Part shown: in pieces, positions 1 through 5,564 of the stretch
Layout of the letters: every line of letters starts with the position of its first letter
Position numbering within the stretch: position 1 is the stretch's first letter
Assembly (NCBI GenBank): GCA_021796135.1
Contig: JAJYOQ010000291.1
Location: forward strand, 1 to 5,564
Origin: Bacteroidota bacterium
GTDB taxonomy: Bacteria; Bacteroidota; Ignavibacteria; Ignavibacteriales; Ignavibacteriaceae
Direction: 5' to 3'
DNA: 5,564 nucleotides
The notes under the pieces: model-generated
Seen by the model: the letters and a program-made list of their open reading frames with translations, nothing else
Told to the model about the DNA's origin: nothing
Databases searched by the model: none
Program-made: the position numbers and the translations under genes

Positions 1-65
1 GGAAAATTAAATTACATGCAAAATCTTGTCTAATTTCTTTGACCTAAAAATTAACCAAAATATTT

Positions 66-70
66 AGGAG
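66..70 (+). promoter_or_regulatory. Shine-Dalgarno site of the GH5 mannanase gene
   Basis: AGGAG lies six bases before the ATG at 77, an ideal spacing. It fixes the start of the mannanase gene, and the signal sequence that begins at this ATG agrees. It is the only strong Shine-Dalgarno sequence in the window. The DUF5916 gene has only a purine-rich GAGAGA (3617-3622), and mnmA and the small membrane gene have none visible. Confidence 0.85.
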
Positions 71-76
71 AATAAA

Positions 77-1417
77 ATGTACCGGAAAATAATTTTATTT
101 CCACTTATATTACTTAGCTTTCTTTTAAGTTCTTGTTCGATATTATTCTTAAATAATAAACCTGAGTTTATAAAAGTTAATGGCAGTCACTTTGAACTTG
201 CCGGGAAACCATATTATTTTTTTGGCACAAATCTCTGGTACGGCTGCTATATAGGCTCATCAGGTTCTACAGGTGATAGAGGGCGATTATTAAGAGAATT
301 AGACAGGCTTAAGTCGATCGGTGTAACGAATTTAAGAATACTCGGAGCATCTGAAAAATCATATATTTCTAGGTCTCTCAAACCAGAAATTCAAATAGCT
401 CCAAATGTTTATAATGAAAATCTTCTTGATGGTTTAGACTTTTTGCTTTCTGAAATGAGAAAGAGGAATATGCATGCTGTAATATTTTTAAATAATTATT
501 GGGAATGGTCAGGCGGAATGTCACAATATAATGATTGGGCATACCCTGGAAGTGGTGTTAATCCGGAAAACGATAACTATAATAATTTCATGGATTATTC
601 AGCATCATTTTACAGTAATATGAAAGCTCAGGAAATATTTAACAATTTTATTTATACATTGATAACAAGGAAAAACAAGTATAATGGACTTTATTATTAC
701 GAAGATCCGACAATAATGTCATGGCAGTTAGCTAATGAACCGCGACCCGGAAGGAGTAATTATTGGATAGAAGAATATTACCGATGGATTGAGGCTACTG
801 CTATGTTTATTCACTTACTGGATCACAACCATTTGGTATCCTCTGGCAGTGAAGGTATTGCAGGTTCATTGCAGGACACTTCAATATATTTAATGGCACA
901 TAGAACGCGATATATAGATTATTTAACTTTTCACCTATGGGCGAAGAACTGGGATTGGTTTGATGCAAAAAATATTCAGGGTACATATTCTAAAACAGAA
1001 AAGAAAGCTGCTGAATATATAAATAAGCATATATCTTTAGCCCGCCAATTAAATAAACCAGTAGTAATGGAAGAATTTGGATTACCGAGAGATAACGAGC
1101 TATGTCAACCGGGCACAGCAACCACAGCGCGTGATAAATATTTCAAAATGTTACTAACTCTGGTATATGATAGTGCTTCCTCCGGAGCGCCAATAGCAGG
1201 TTCAAATGTTTGGGCTTGGGGAGGAGAGGCCCGGAACAGAAATGCAGATTATAAATGGAGAGTAGGAGATCCTTTTCTCGGAGACCCTCCTCAAGAGCCT
1301 CAAGGACTAAACTCAATATTTGATACTGACTCATCAACAATATCAATATTCAAATCGCATTCTGAAAAAATGAATTTTCTAAATATACGTATGCCGGAAT
1401 TACAAATTGTTAAATAG
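77..1417 (+). CDS. Lipoprotein GH5 family endo-beta-1,4-mannanase
   Basis: Likely a glycoside hydrolase family 5 enzyme, probably subfamily 7, that cuts beta-1,4-mannosidic bonds in mannan, glucomannan or galactomannan. Residues 1-20 form a lipoprotein signal peptide: MYRK, a hydrophobic stretch, then the lipobox LSSC with Cys20 as the lipidated residue. The acidic run typical of surface-exposed Bacteroidota lipoproteins is absent after Cys20, so a periplasm-facing outer-membrane anchor is as likely as surface display. The mature part is one (beta/alpha)8 barrel, about residues 30-435. Visible family hallmarks are the conserved Arg87 in TNLRIL, the acid/base Glu221 in WQLANEP, His286 in TFHLW, the likely nucleophile Glu333 in VVMEEFG, and the aromatic platform NVWAWGG (378-383). 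The closing stretch DPPQEPQG...FDTDSST also fits bacterial GH5 mannanases. Length (446 residues) is normal and no key residue is missing. The ATG at 77 is preceded by AGGAG. No accessory binding module is present. GH5 assignment is firm; mannan rather than another beta-mannoside is family-based inference. Confidence 0.9.
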   Translation: MYRKIILFPLILLSFLLSSCSILFLNNKPEFIKVNGSHFELAGKPYYFFGTNLWYGCYIGSSGSTGDRGRLLRELDRLKSIGVTNLRILGASEKSYISRSLKPEIQIAPNVYNENLLDGLDFLLSEMRKRNMHAVIFLNNYWEWSGGMSQYNDWAYPGSGVNPENDNYNNFMDYSASFYSNMKAQEIFNNFIYTLITRKNKYNGLYYYEDPTIMSWQLANEPRPGRSNYWIEEYYRWIEATAMFIHLLDHNHLVSSGSEGIAGSLQDTSIYLMAHRTRYIDYLTFHLWAKNWDWFDAKNIQGTYSKTEKKAAEYINKHISLARQLNKPVVMEEFGLPRDNELCQPGTATTARDKYFKMLLTLVYDSASSGAPIAGSNVWAWGGEARNRNADYKWRVGDPFLGDPPQEPQGLNSIFDTDSSTISIFKSHSEKMNFLNIRMPELQIVK

Positions 1418-1429
1418 TTCCCTTTAGAT

Positions 1430-3613
1430 TTAAAAGTAATATAAATATTTAACCTTAAAAACTCCTTCTCTAGCAGCCACATGCATAACTATCGGAAGCG
1501 GATTTCCGAATGAGTCGAATTGCTGTGCTCGGTTATCAAGCTCGTTATAAGCAAAATATATCCAACTTTTTGGGCTGAAATTGTAAGAAAAAAGAAATCC
1601 TGTAATCAACTGCTCTAGATGTTGTGTCGAGGAATCAAGAAGATTATCAACATAGACTCTTAAATTTAAATCGTTAACCGGAGTAAGCGATATGTAAGGT
1701 CTTGCGTCGTAAGTTATATCTTCAACTCCGCCTGAAGGATTTCCTTCTACCCACATATTATATGATGTACCAATCTGCAAAATATCCGATGTATTCCATT
1801 GTGCATTAGCTCCAAACCAGGTATAAAAAGCCAAATAATTCCTGTTAAAGTTATAAGTTTTTGAATACCCGCCGTAAAAGTTTGCATTCCATTTCGGACT
1901 CATACTAAACCAGCTATTATAATCAATTTCATAGGAATTATATTTAATCCCCTGGTCTTTTGCGGTTCCCTTAATTAGTGTTATTTCATAACCCCAATTG
2001 TCCCTAAATTGCATATTAAAATCTATTACCGCAGATCGATCCGTATAGCCTTCAATATGTTTGTAATTCGTAAAGAATCCACCAAGCAATAATATTTGAC
2101 TTATCCATCCTTCATTATAATACCAAACAGGACCGGTTAATGAAGTAACTTCCCAAGTTCCAATCCAGGGTACATAGCCAACTTGGCTTACATCAAAATT
2201 ATTCCCAATATATTTATTCCTAAATAGTACCCACCATTTTTTCCCCATTGATATAAGCCCAGCCGATGCTGCATAATCGCCGGAAGAATTAATAAAGGAA
2301 CGCGCTAGTTGATACGAGAGCTGCCAATCGGATTCTCTGAATGCTCCATCGATGTCAACTACTCCATAGGTTGTGTCCTTGATTTGTTTTGCAACTACTA
2401 ACGTTCCTATTGAAGAATTTTCTCCGAACTGTCCTTTAATTCTAGCCGATCCGAATAATGCCCTTGGCTCTACTCTTTGTGTTGTATCATCCATGTAAGT
2501 CTTTTGATCGGTTGCAGCCACAAATCCGCCATACTCTATATTACCTATTCTTCCAAAAGCCTTAGTGCCGAGTATTAAAGGTACTTCACTGCCGTCAGGT
2601 AACTTTTTCCCGATTCTTCTTGAATAGAATAATTCGAGCGGAGAATAAAATCCTGTATTCATCTCTTTCCCAGCTGCCATAAATATTTCATTTCCTTCCG
2701 TAAAGAAAGGTCTTCTCTCATTATAATAAGTCTCATACCTTGAAATATTAAATTGGTAAGGATCGGCTTCAATTTGTGCAAAATCCGGGTTAGCAGTTAA
2801 TAAGAATTTCAAAGCAGATGACGGATTGAACATTATATCTAATCCGGCATTAGGATCAATTTTGTATTTATTATTTTCTAAATAAGTTGCTTTAGCAAGA
2901 GCAACCGGATAAACTTCAAGATTTAATCCTTTAACTGAAGGTTTAAAATCATTAAATAATAATTCACCGAATTTAGATATTCTTTGTCCTTCGTTTTTTT
3001 CATACCTATTCCAGTAAAGATCTTCTGATTTAGAAGGTATCCACCTGTCAAAATCTAATCCCCAATAATTTAAGTCTTTGTTGTATTGAATTGATTTATA
3101 TGGAATTTTAATTTCGGCTACCCAGCCCCAGCTGTATATTTTAGTAGCCGCAAACCAAATACCATCCCAGTTATAATCCCTGTTTCTTCCATCGTCTAGT
3201 AATATAGCATCACTTCTGACTCCGGAAACTGAAACAGCAAATTTGTATGCAGTTTTATTATCGTCAAAAGTATCAAGCATGATGGAAACACTTTCGCCGT
3301 TTGCATTATCCAGCATTCCGGTAAAAGGTTCAATATCTTTTTTGTCTTCATAACAAATTATTAAACAGTAAAGTGCATCGTCTGTAGAAAGTACTTTTGC
3401 AACTGTCGGCCAGGTAGGTTTCTTATGATAATATGGAGAAAGTTGAAAGTAATCCGTCGCTGAGTCTGCAGTGCTCCAAATCGGGTCAATTATTCCGTCA
3501 ATCTTTATTTCAGAATCAGTTTTCCTAAGGACTAACTTCTTTCCCGGATTATCATTTTTAGCAAATGTCCCGACGCTAATAATAATGAATAACAAAAGTA
3601 TTTTAAGTTTCAT
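1430..3613 (-). CDS. DUF5916 outer-membrane protein with CBM9-like N-terminal domain
   Basis: A 727-residue envelope protein of the DUF5916 family. Residues 1-18 are a signal peptide (MKLK, hydrophobic core, cleavage probably after TFA). Residues about 27-220 look like a family-9 carbohydrate-binding-like beta-sandwich, shown by IKIDGIIDPIW (36-46) and the later GWVAEIKIPYKSI. From about 225 to the end lies the DUF5916 part. Its signature runs from NPDFAQIEADP (275-285) through RYETYYNERRPFFTEGNEIF (292-311) to YSRRIG (330-335), followed by alternating aromatic strands and turns. The last residues, VFKVKYLYYF, end in Phe, as in BAM-folded outer-membrane beta-barrels. No catalytic motif is recognised and the family's biochemical role is not established; a carbohydrate-related or transport role is inference. 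The start ATG is preceded by a weak GAGAGA. The gene ends 12 bases from the mannanase stop on the opposite strand, so the two are not an operon. It looks intact and full length. Confidence 0.88.
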   Translation of the reverse strand: MKLKILLLFIIISVGTFAKNDNPGKKLVLRKTDSEIKIDGIIDPIWSTADSATDYFQLSPYYHKKPTWPTVAKVLSTDDALYCLIICYEDKKDIEPFTGMLDNANGESVSIMLDTFDDNKTAYKFAVSVSGVRSDAILLDDGRNRDYNWDGIWFAATKIYSWGWVAEIKIPYKSIQYNKDLNYWGLDFDRWIPSKSEDLYWNRYEKNEGQRISKFGELLFNDFKPSVKGLNLEVYPVALAKATYLENNKYKIDPNAGLDIMFNPSSALKFLLTANPDFAQIEADPYQFNISRYETYYNERRPFFTEGNEIFMAAGKEMNTGFYSPLELFYSRRIGKKLPDGSEVPLILGTKAFGRIGNIEYGGFVAATDQKTYMDDTTQRVEPRALFGSARIKGQFGENSSIGTLVVAKQIKDTTYGVVDIDGAFRESDWQLSYQLARSFINSSGDYAASAGLISMGKKWWVLFRNKYIGNNFDVSQVGYVPWIGTWEVTSLTGPVWYYNEGWISQILLLGGFFTNYKHIEGYTDRSAVIDFNMQFRDNWGYEITLIKGTAKDQGIKYNSYEIDYNSWFSMSPKWNANFYGGYSKTYNFNRNYLAFYTWFGANAQWNTSDILQIGTSYNMWVEGNPSGGVEDITYDARPYISLTPVNDLNLRVYVDNLLDSSTQHLEQLITGFLFSYNFSPKSWIYFAYNELDNRAQQFDSFGNPLPIVMHVAAREGVFKVKYLYYF

Positions 3614-3847
3614 TCGTCTCTCTTATTAAATAGTTTGTTTCTTTAGACCTATATTTTGGACTTTGGTTACTTGTTATCTTTTATTGATTTAATTATCACT
3701 TAAGCTAAAATTATTATTAATAATGTGAATTGAAATGTTTTATTGATGTTCGGATTAGATGTTTTCTTAACGGTTGGAATTAAGGATAATTATTGATAAA
3801 AGTAATTCAAATTTCTTACCTTATTTTTAGAACAAATTATAATCAGA
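3614..3847. other. Non-coding gap between mnmA and the DUF5916 gene
   Basis: A very AT-rich 234-base gap, downstream of mnmA and upstream of the DUF5916 gene (both minus strand). Frames are broken by stops and none looks coding. No GC-rich hairpin followed by T's is visible after mnmA, so a factor-independent terminator is not supported. The promoter of the DUF5916 gene should lie here, but I see neither a convincing TTGACA/TATAAT pair nor the Bacteroidota TAnnTTTG element. The gap does contain a thrice-repeated octamer (separate entry) and the 12-base perfect palindrome ATTATTAATAAT at 3713-3724, which may simply reflect base composition. Confidence 0.7.
3679..3797 (-). repeat. Three dispersed copies of ATCAATAA in the DUF5916 upstream gap
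   Basis: On the minus strand, ATCAATAAAA occurs at 3688-3679 and again at 3747-3738. Both copies continue as one variable base followed by AT. The shorter ATCAATAA is at 3797-3790. Start-to-start spacings are 59 and 50 bases, which is not a whole number of helical turns. All copies point the same way and lie 66-184 bases before the DUF5916 start codon. They could be binding sites for a regulator of that gene, but in DNA this AT-rich chance repetition is quite possible. Confidence 0.35.
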
Positions 3848-4897
3848 CTATAATATAATTCCGCTGCCGAGACAAAGGTTATCTTTATAAAAAACGGCAA
3901 ATTGTCCGGGTGCAATCCCTTGATCAGGTTTATCTAATTTTATTTCAGCTTCATTTTCGTTCGAAAATATAAATCTGCAGTTATACATTTTTGCTCCGTG
4001 ACGAATTTTAACTTTCAGGTTTTCAGTAGAAGGTTTTTCTTCGCCGATCCAATTAAACTTACCGGCAGTAAAAAAATCTCTTTCTCGTAAACTATGATCT
4101 TCTCTTGAAATGTATACAACATTTTCTTTAATATTTTTTTTTACTACATACCAAGGACCGCCGGACAACCCAAGTCCTGATCGCTGCCCAATAGTATAGA
4201 AATAATATCCGTTATGGGTACCTAATTTTTTTCCCGAATCTATATTTACAATATCACCTTTAATTTCTCCGAGATGATGTTTGATAAATTCATTAAATTT
4301 AATCTGTCCTAAGAAACAAATTCCCTGACTGTCTCTTCTATCCATTGTGGGCAATTGAAATTGATGGGCAAATTCTCTTACCTCACTTTTCTTAAATGAT
4401 CCGATGGGAAATAAAGCCCGAGATAATTGATTCTGTGTTAAGTATGCTAAAAAATAAGTCTGATCTTTTATCGGGTCGGGTGACATTTTTAATTGATATT
4501 TTACTCCGTCAAATTCAACTTTTGCATAATGACCGCTTGCAACTTTTTCATAAGAGTCATCTATCTTATCATAAAATTGTCCGAATTTGATTAAACTATT
4601 GCAAAAAATATCCGGGTTCGGAGTTCTTCCTTCTTTTATTTCTGCTATAGTATAAGAGACAACTGTTTCCCAATATTCTGTCTGAAGAGGAATAATCTCC
4701 AATGGAATACTTGCTTGTTCGCAAGCAGCGCGGGCATATCGTAAATCTTCTTCCCATGGACATTCCCCGAGAAATGAAAATTCATCCTGTAACCAGATTT
4801 TTAGATAAAAGGCAGTGAGTTGATGGCCTTCATTTTTTAATAACCGCAAAGCTACCGAACTGTCAACACCGCCGGAAAGTAATACTGCAATTTTCAT
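3848..4897 (-). CDS. mnmA: tRNA-specific 2-thiouridylase MnmA
   Basis: Cytoplasmic enzyme that makes 2-thiouridine at wobble position 34 of the tRNAs for Lys, Glu and Gln. It adenylates the uridine with ATP and then transfers sulfur supplied by a cysteine desulfurase relay. The 349-residue protein is complete. The N-terminal PP-loop SGGVDSS (8-14) binds ATP. ASGHY (120-124) and KDQTYFL (144-150) are conserved core motifs. Cys99 in NPDIFCN and Cys194 in SQGICFLG are the two catalytic cysteines. GQRSGLG (237-243) leads into the central domain, and the C-terminal barrel ends in APGQFAVFY...CLGSGII, as in E. coli MnmA. The segment YLKIWLQDEF...CPWEEDL (31-52) differs from the E. coli version and resembles, from memory, the plant-organelle-like MnmA type. 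The ATG at 4897 puts the PP-loop at the usual distance from the N-terminus; no Shine-Dalgarno sequence precedes it, only an AT palindrome. The preceding gene on the same strand ends 59 bases upstream. A run of nine A's codes for part of VVKKNI, with the frame intact. Confidence 0.97.
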   Translation of the reverse strand: MKIAVLLSGGVDSSVALRLLKNEGHQLTAFYLKIWLQDEFSFLGECPWEEDLRYARAACEQASIPLEIIPLQTEYWETVVSYTIAEIKEGRTPNPDIFCNSLIKFGQFYDKIDDSYEKVASGHYAKVEFDGVKYQLKMSPDPIKDQTYFLAYLTQNQLSRALFPIGSFKKSEVREFAHQFQLPTMDRRDSQGICFLGQIKFNEFIKHHLGEIKGDIVNIDSGKKLGTHNGYYFYTIGQRSGLGLSGGPWYVVKKNIKENVVYISREDHSLRERDFFTAGKFNWIGEEKPSTENLKVKIRHGAKMYNCRFIFSNENEAEIKLDKPDQGIAPGQFAVFYKDNLCLGSGIIL

Positions 4898-4911
4898 TTA
4901 TTTTAAAATAA
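4898..4911. repeat. 14-base perfect AT palindrome touching the mnmA start codon
   Basis: TTATTTTAAAATAA reads the same on both strands and ends directly against the mnmA ATG. It occupies the place where a Shine-Dalgarno sequence would be. It contains only A and T, so an RNA hairpin would be weak. It could be an unstructured A/U-rich leader that helps ribosome loading, or a protein-binding operator, or chance in AT-rich DNA. The palindrome itself is directly visible; any role is inference. Confidence 0.4.
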
Positions 4912-4956
4912 TAGTTTAATGTCCTAAAAATACATAAAGGTGAAATAATATTTTAT

Positions 4957-5499
4957 TTACGATAATGGTTTGTGAATGTTATGACTTGCAGACCGCAAAT
5001 TCTTTAAGTCTATCCTGGCATTTTGCATTGCTTCTATATAAACTGTTTCTTTAATATTTAATAGAATTGTTTTGACTAGAAGTTTAGAGTTGTTAACTTT
5101 ATAATAGAAACCAATACAAATTTTACTTTTTGAATCCCAAACTTTTATTAAACCGTTAAGTTTTCCGTTAAATATTCCGCCTTCAAGCTTTTCTATATCT
5201 TCAAAACGAATAATGACTTTTTTTTTCGAAAAAAGAAAATTTGAGCAAATGATTGAGTCTGCCTCAAGCGAAATCTTATAGGGAAGAATTTTATACAAGG
5301 TTAAATATTGTTTATTTACGAAATAAATTAATAGCGCAGTTACTCCGAATGGAAATAAGTAATAAAGTGAGTAATTTAGGTTAGAAGCAAAAGAATATAA
5401 AAAAAAGGAAAGTATTATTGTTCCGGGAATATTTCCATAACGGTATAGAAATTTATAAAAGATGGAATAAGTAAATAATGAGTCAATGTTCTTATTCAT
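4957..5499 (-). CDS. Small two-helix membrane protein with possible PH-like C-terminal domain
   Basis: A 180-residue protein of unknown function that I cannot name. Residues about 24-40 and 44-62 are two closely spaced hydrophobic segments that look like a transmembrane hairpin, leaving both ends on the same side. The remainder (about 70-155) alternates hydrophobic and charged residues as in a small beta-rich domain: YKISLEADSIIC, KKKVIIRFEDIEKLEGG, GLIKVWDSKSKICIGFYY, then a helix SKLLVKTILLNI. This pattern resembles bacterial PH-like domains in small membrane proteins, but that is a shape-based guess. The tail (156-180) is polar. I chose the ATG at 5499. A longer reading from GTG at 5550 would add 17 residues, but it overlaps the end of another gene in a different frame, and the ATG lies just 7 bases after that gene's stop. 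This tight spacing suggests co-transcription with the upstream gene, and mnmA follows after 59 bases. A nine-A run at 5218-5226 encodes the KKK at residues 92-94. Confidence 0.75.
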   Translation of the reverse strand: MNKNIDSLFTYSIFYKFLYRYGNIPGTIILSFFLYSFASNLNYSLYYLFPFGVTALLIYFVNKQYLTLYKILPYKISLEADSIICSNFLFSKKKVIIRFEDIEKLEGGIFNGKLNGLIKVWDSKSKICIGFYYKVNNSKLLVKTILLNIKETVYIEAMQNARIDLKNLRSASHNIHKPLS

Positions 5500-5506
5500 A
5501 ATAAAA

Positions 5507-5564
5507 TTATAAAAGGTTACTGGCAAGTTCCGCCAACTCAGAACGCTCACCTTTTTCTAAATTA
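5507..5564 (-). CDS. C-terminal end of an unidentified gene (partial, cut by window edge)
   Basis: Reading leftward from the window edge, one frame gives NLEKGERSELAELASNLL and then a TAA stop at 5509-5507. The composition (Glu/Leu/Ala with Arg/Lys) looks like an amphipathic C-terminal helix of a soluble protein. It also differs from the Phe/Tyr/Asn/Lys-rich character of the small membrane protein that follows 7 bases later. The local G+C, in bases 5519-5551, is clearly higher than in the flanking gaps, as expected of coding sequence. Only 18 codons are visible, so the product cannot be named. It probably heads the operon containing the small membrane gene and perhaps mnmA. Confidence 0.6.
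   Translation of the reverse strand, partial: NLEKGERSELAELASNLL

Noticed and set aside
1..47. Possible C-terminal tail of a gene entering from the left (stop at 31-33 in one frame or 45-47 in another).
   Set aside because: The readings GKLNYMQNLV and KIKLHAKSCLISLT are too short and AT-driven to tell coding from chance, and nothing favours either frame.
39..66. TTGACC (39-44), 16 bases, then TATTTA (61-66) as a sigma-70-like promoter of the mannanase gene.
   Set aside because: Transcription would begin at about base 73, after the AGGAG at 66-70, so the ribosome binding site would be lost. The promoter is probably to the left of the window.
1143..1482. Short minus-strand reading frames opposite the 3' end of the mannanase gene (1143-1346 and 1300-1482).
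   Set aside because: They lie antisense to the strongly supported GH5 gene (and the end of the DUF5916 gene), have no recognisable protein features, and are shadows of those genes.
4396..4590. A 64-codon plus-strand reading frame inside mnmA.
   Set aside because: It is antisense to conserved MnmA coding sequence, including the ASGHY motif region, and shows no domain or ribosome binding site.
5218..5226. Nine-base A run (minus strand) in the small membrane gene, and another at 4134-4142 in mnmA, as frameshift or programmed slippage sites.
   Set aside because: Both frames are continuous and the surrounding MnmA residues match the family, so there is no sign of a broken or recoded gene; such runs are common in AT-rich coding DNA.
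5506..5511. TATAAT just before the small membrane gene as its own promoter.
   Set aside because: It overlaps the upstream stop codon, would yield an almost leaderless transcript, and has no well-spaced -35 element; the nearest candidate TTGGCG is 19 bases away.
5500..5550. GTG at 5550 as the start of the small membrane protein.
   Set aside because: The 17 added codons overlap, in another frame, the C-terminal tail of an upstream gene; the ATG at 5499 directly follows that gene's stop and is the better start.

Overview
The window is AT-rich (roughly one third G+C) bacterial chromosome. Gene content points to the Bacteroidota/Ignavibacteriota/Chlorobi group, most likely an Ignavibacteria-like organism. 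The reasons are a DUF5916 outer-membrane barrel with an N-terminal family-9 carbohydrate-binding-like domain, a lipoprotein GH5 mannanase, and weak or absent Shine-Dalgarno sequences before most genes. This placement is inference from protein families and base composition, not from a marker phylogeny.

Layout from left to right: bases 1-76 are the leader of the first gene, with one clear ribosome binding site. Bases 77-1417 (+) encode a secreted lipoprotein glycoside hydrolase of the GH5 endo-beta-1,4-mannanase type. It meets, tail to tail and only 12 bases apart, a 727-residue DUF5916 outer-membrane protein on the minus strand (3613-1430). A 234-base gap (3614-3847) carries a repeated octamer/decamer and a short palindrome but no gene. 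The rest is a minus-strand series: mnmA, the tRNA-U34 2-thiouridylase (4897-3848); a small protein with two membrane helices and a possible PH-like cytoplasmic domain (5499-4957); and the last 18 codons of an unidentified gene that runs in from beyond the right edge (5564-5507).

The mannanase and the DUF5916 barrel both belong to the cell envelope and could both deal with polysaccharides. They are convergent, not co-transcribed, and there is no SusC/SusD pair or other polysaccharide-utilisation gene in view. MnmA is a housekeeping enzyme. The small membrane gene follows the right-edge gene by only 7 bases and probably shares its transcript; mnmA, 59 bases further on, may be on it too.

I do not see a new defence system, mobile element, CRISPR array or RNA gene. 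The most useful corrections are the start of the small membrane protein (ATG at 5499, not the upstream GTG at 5550) and recognition of the overlapping C-terminal tail of another gene at the right edge.
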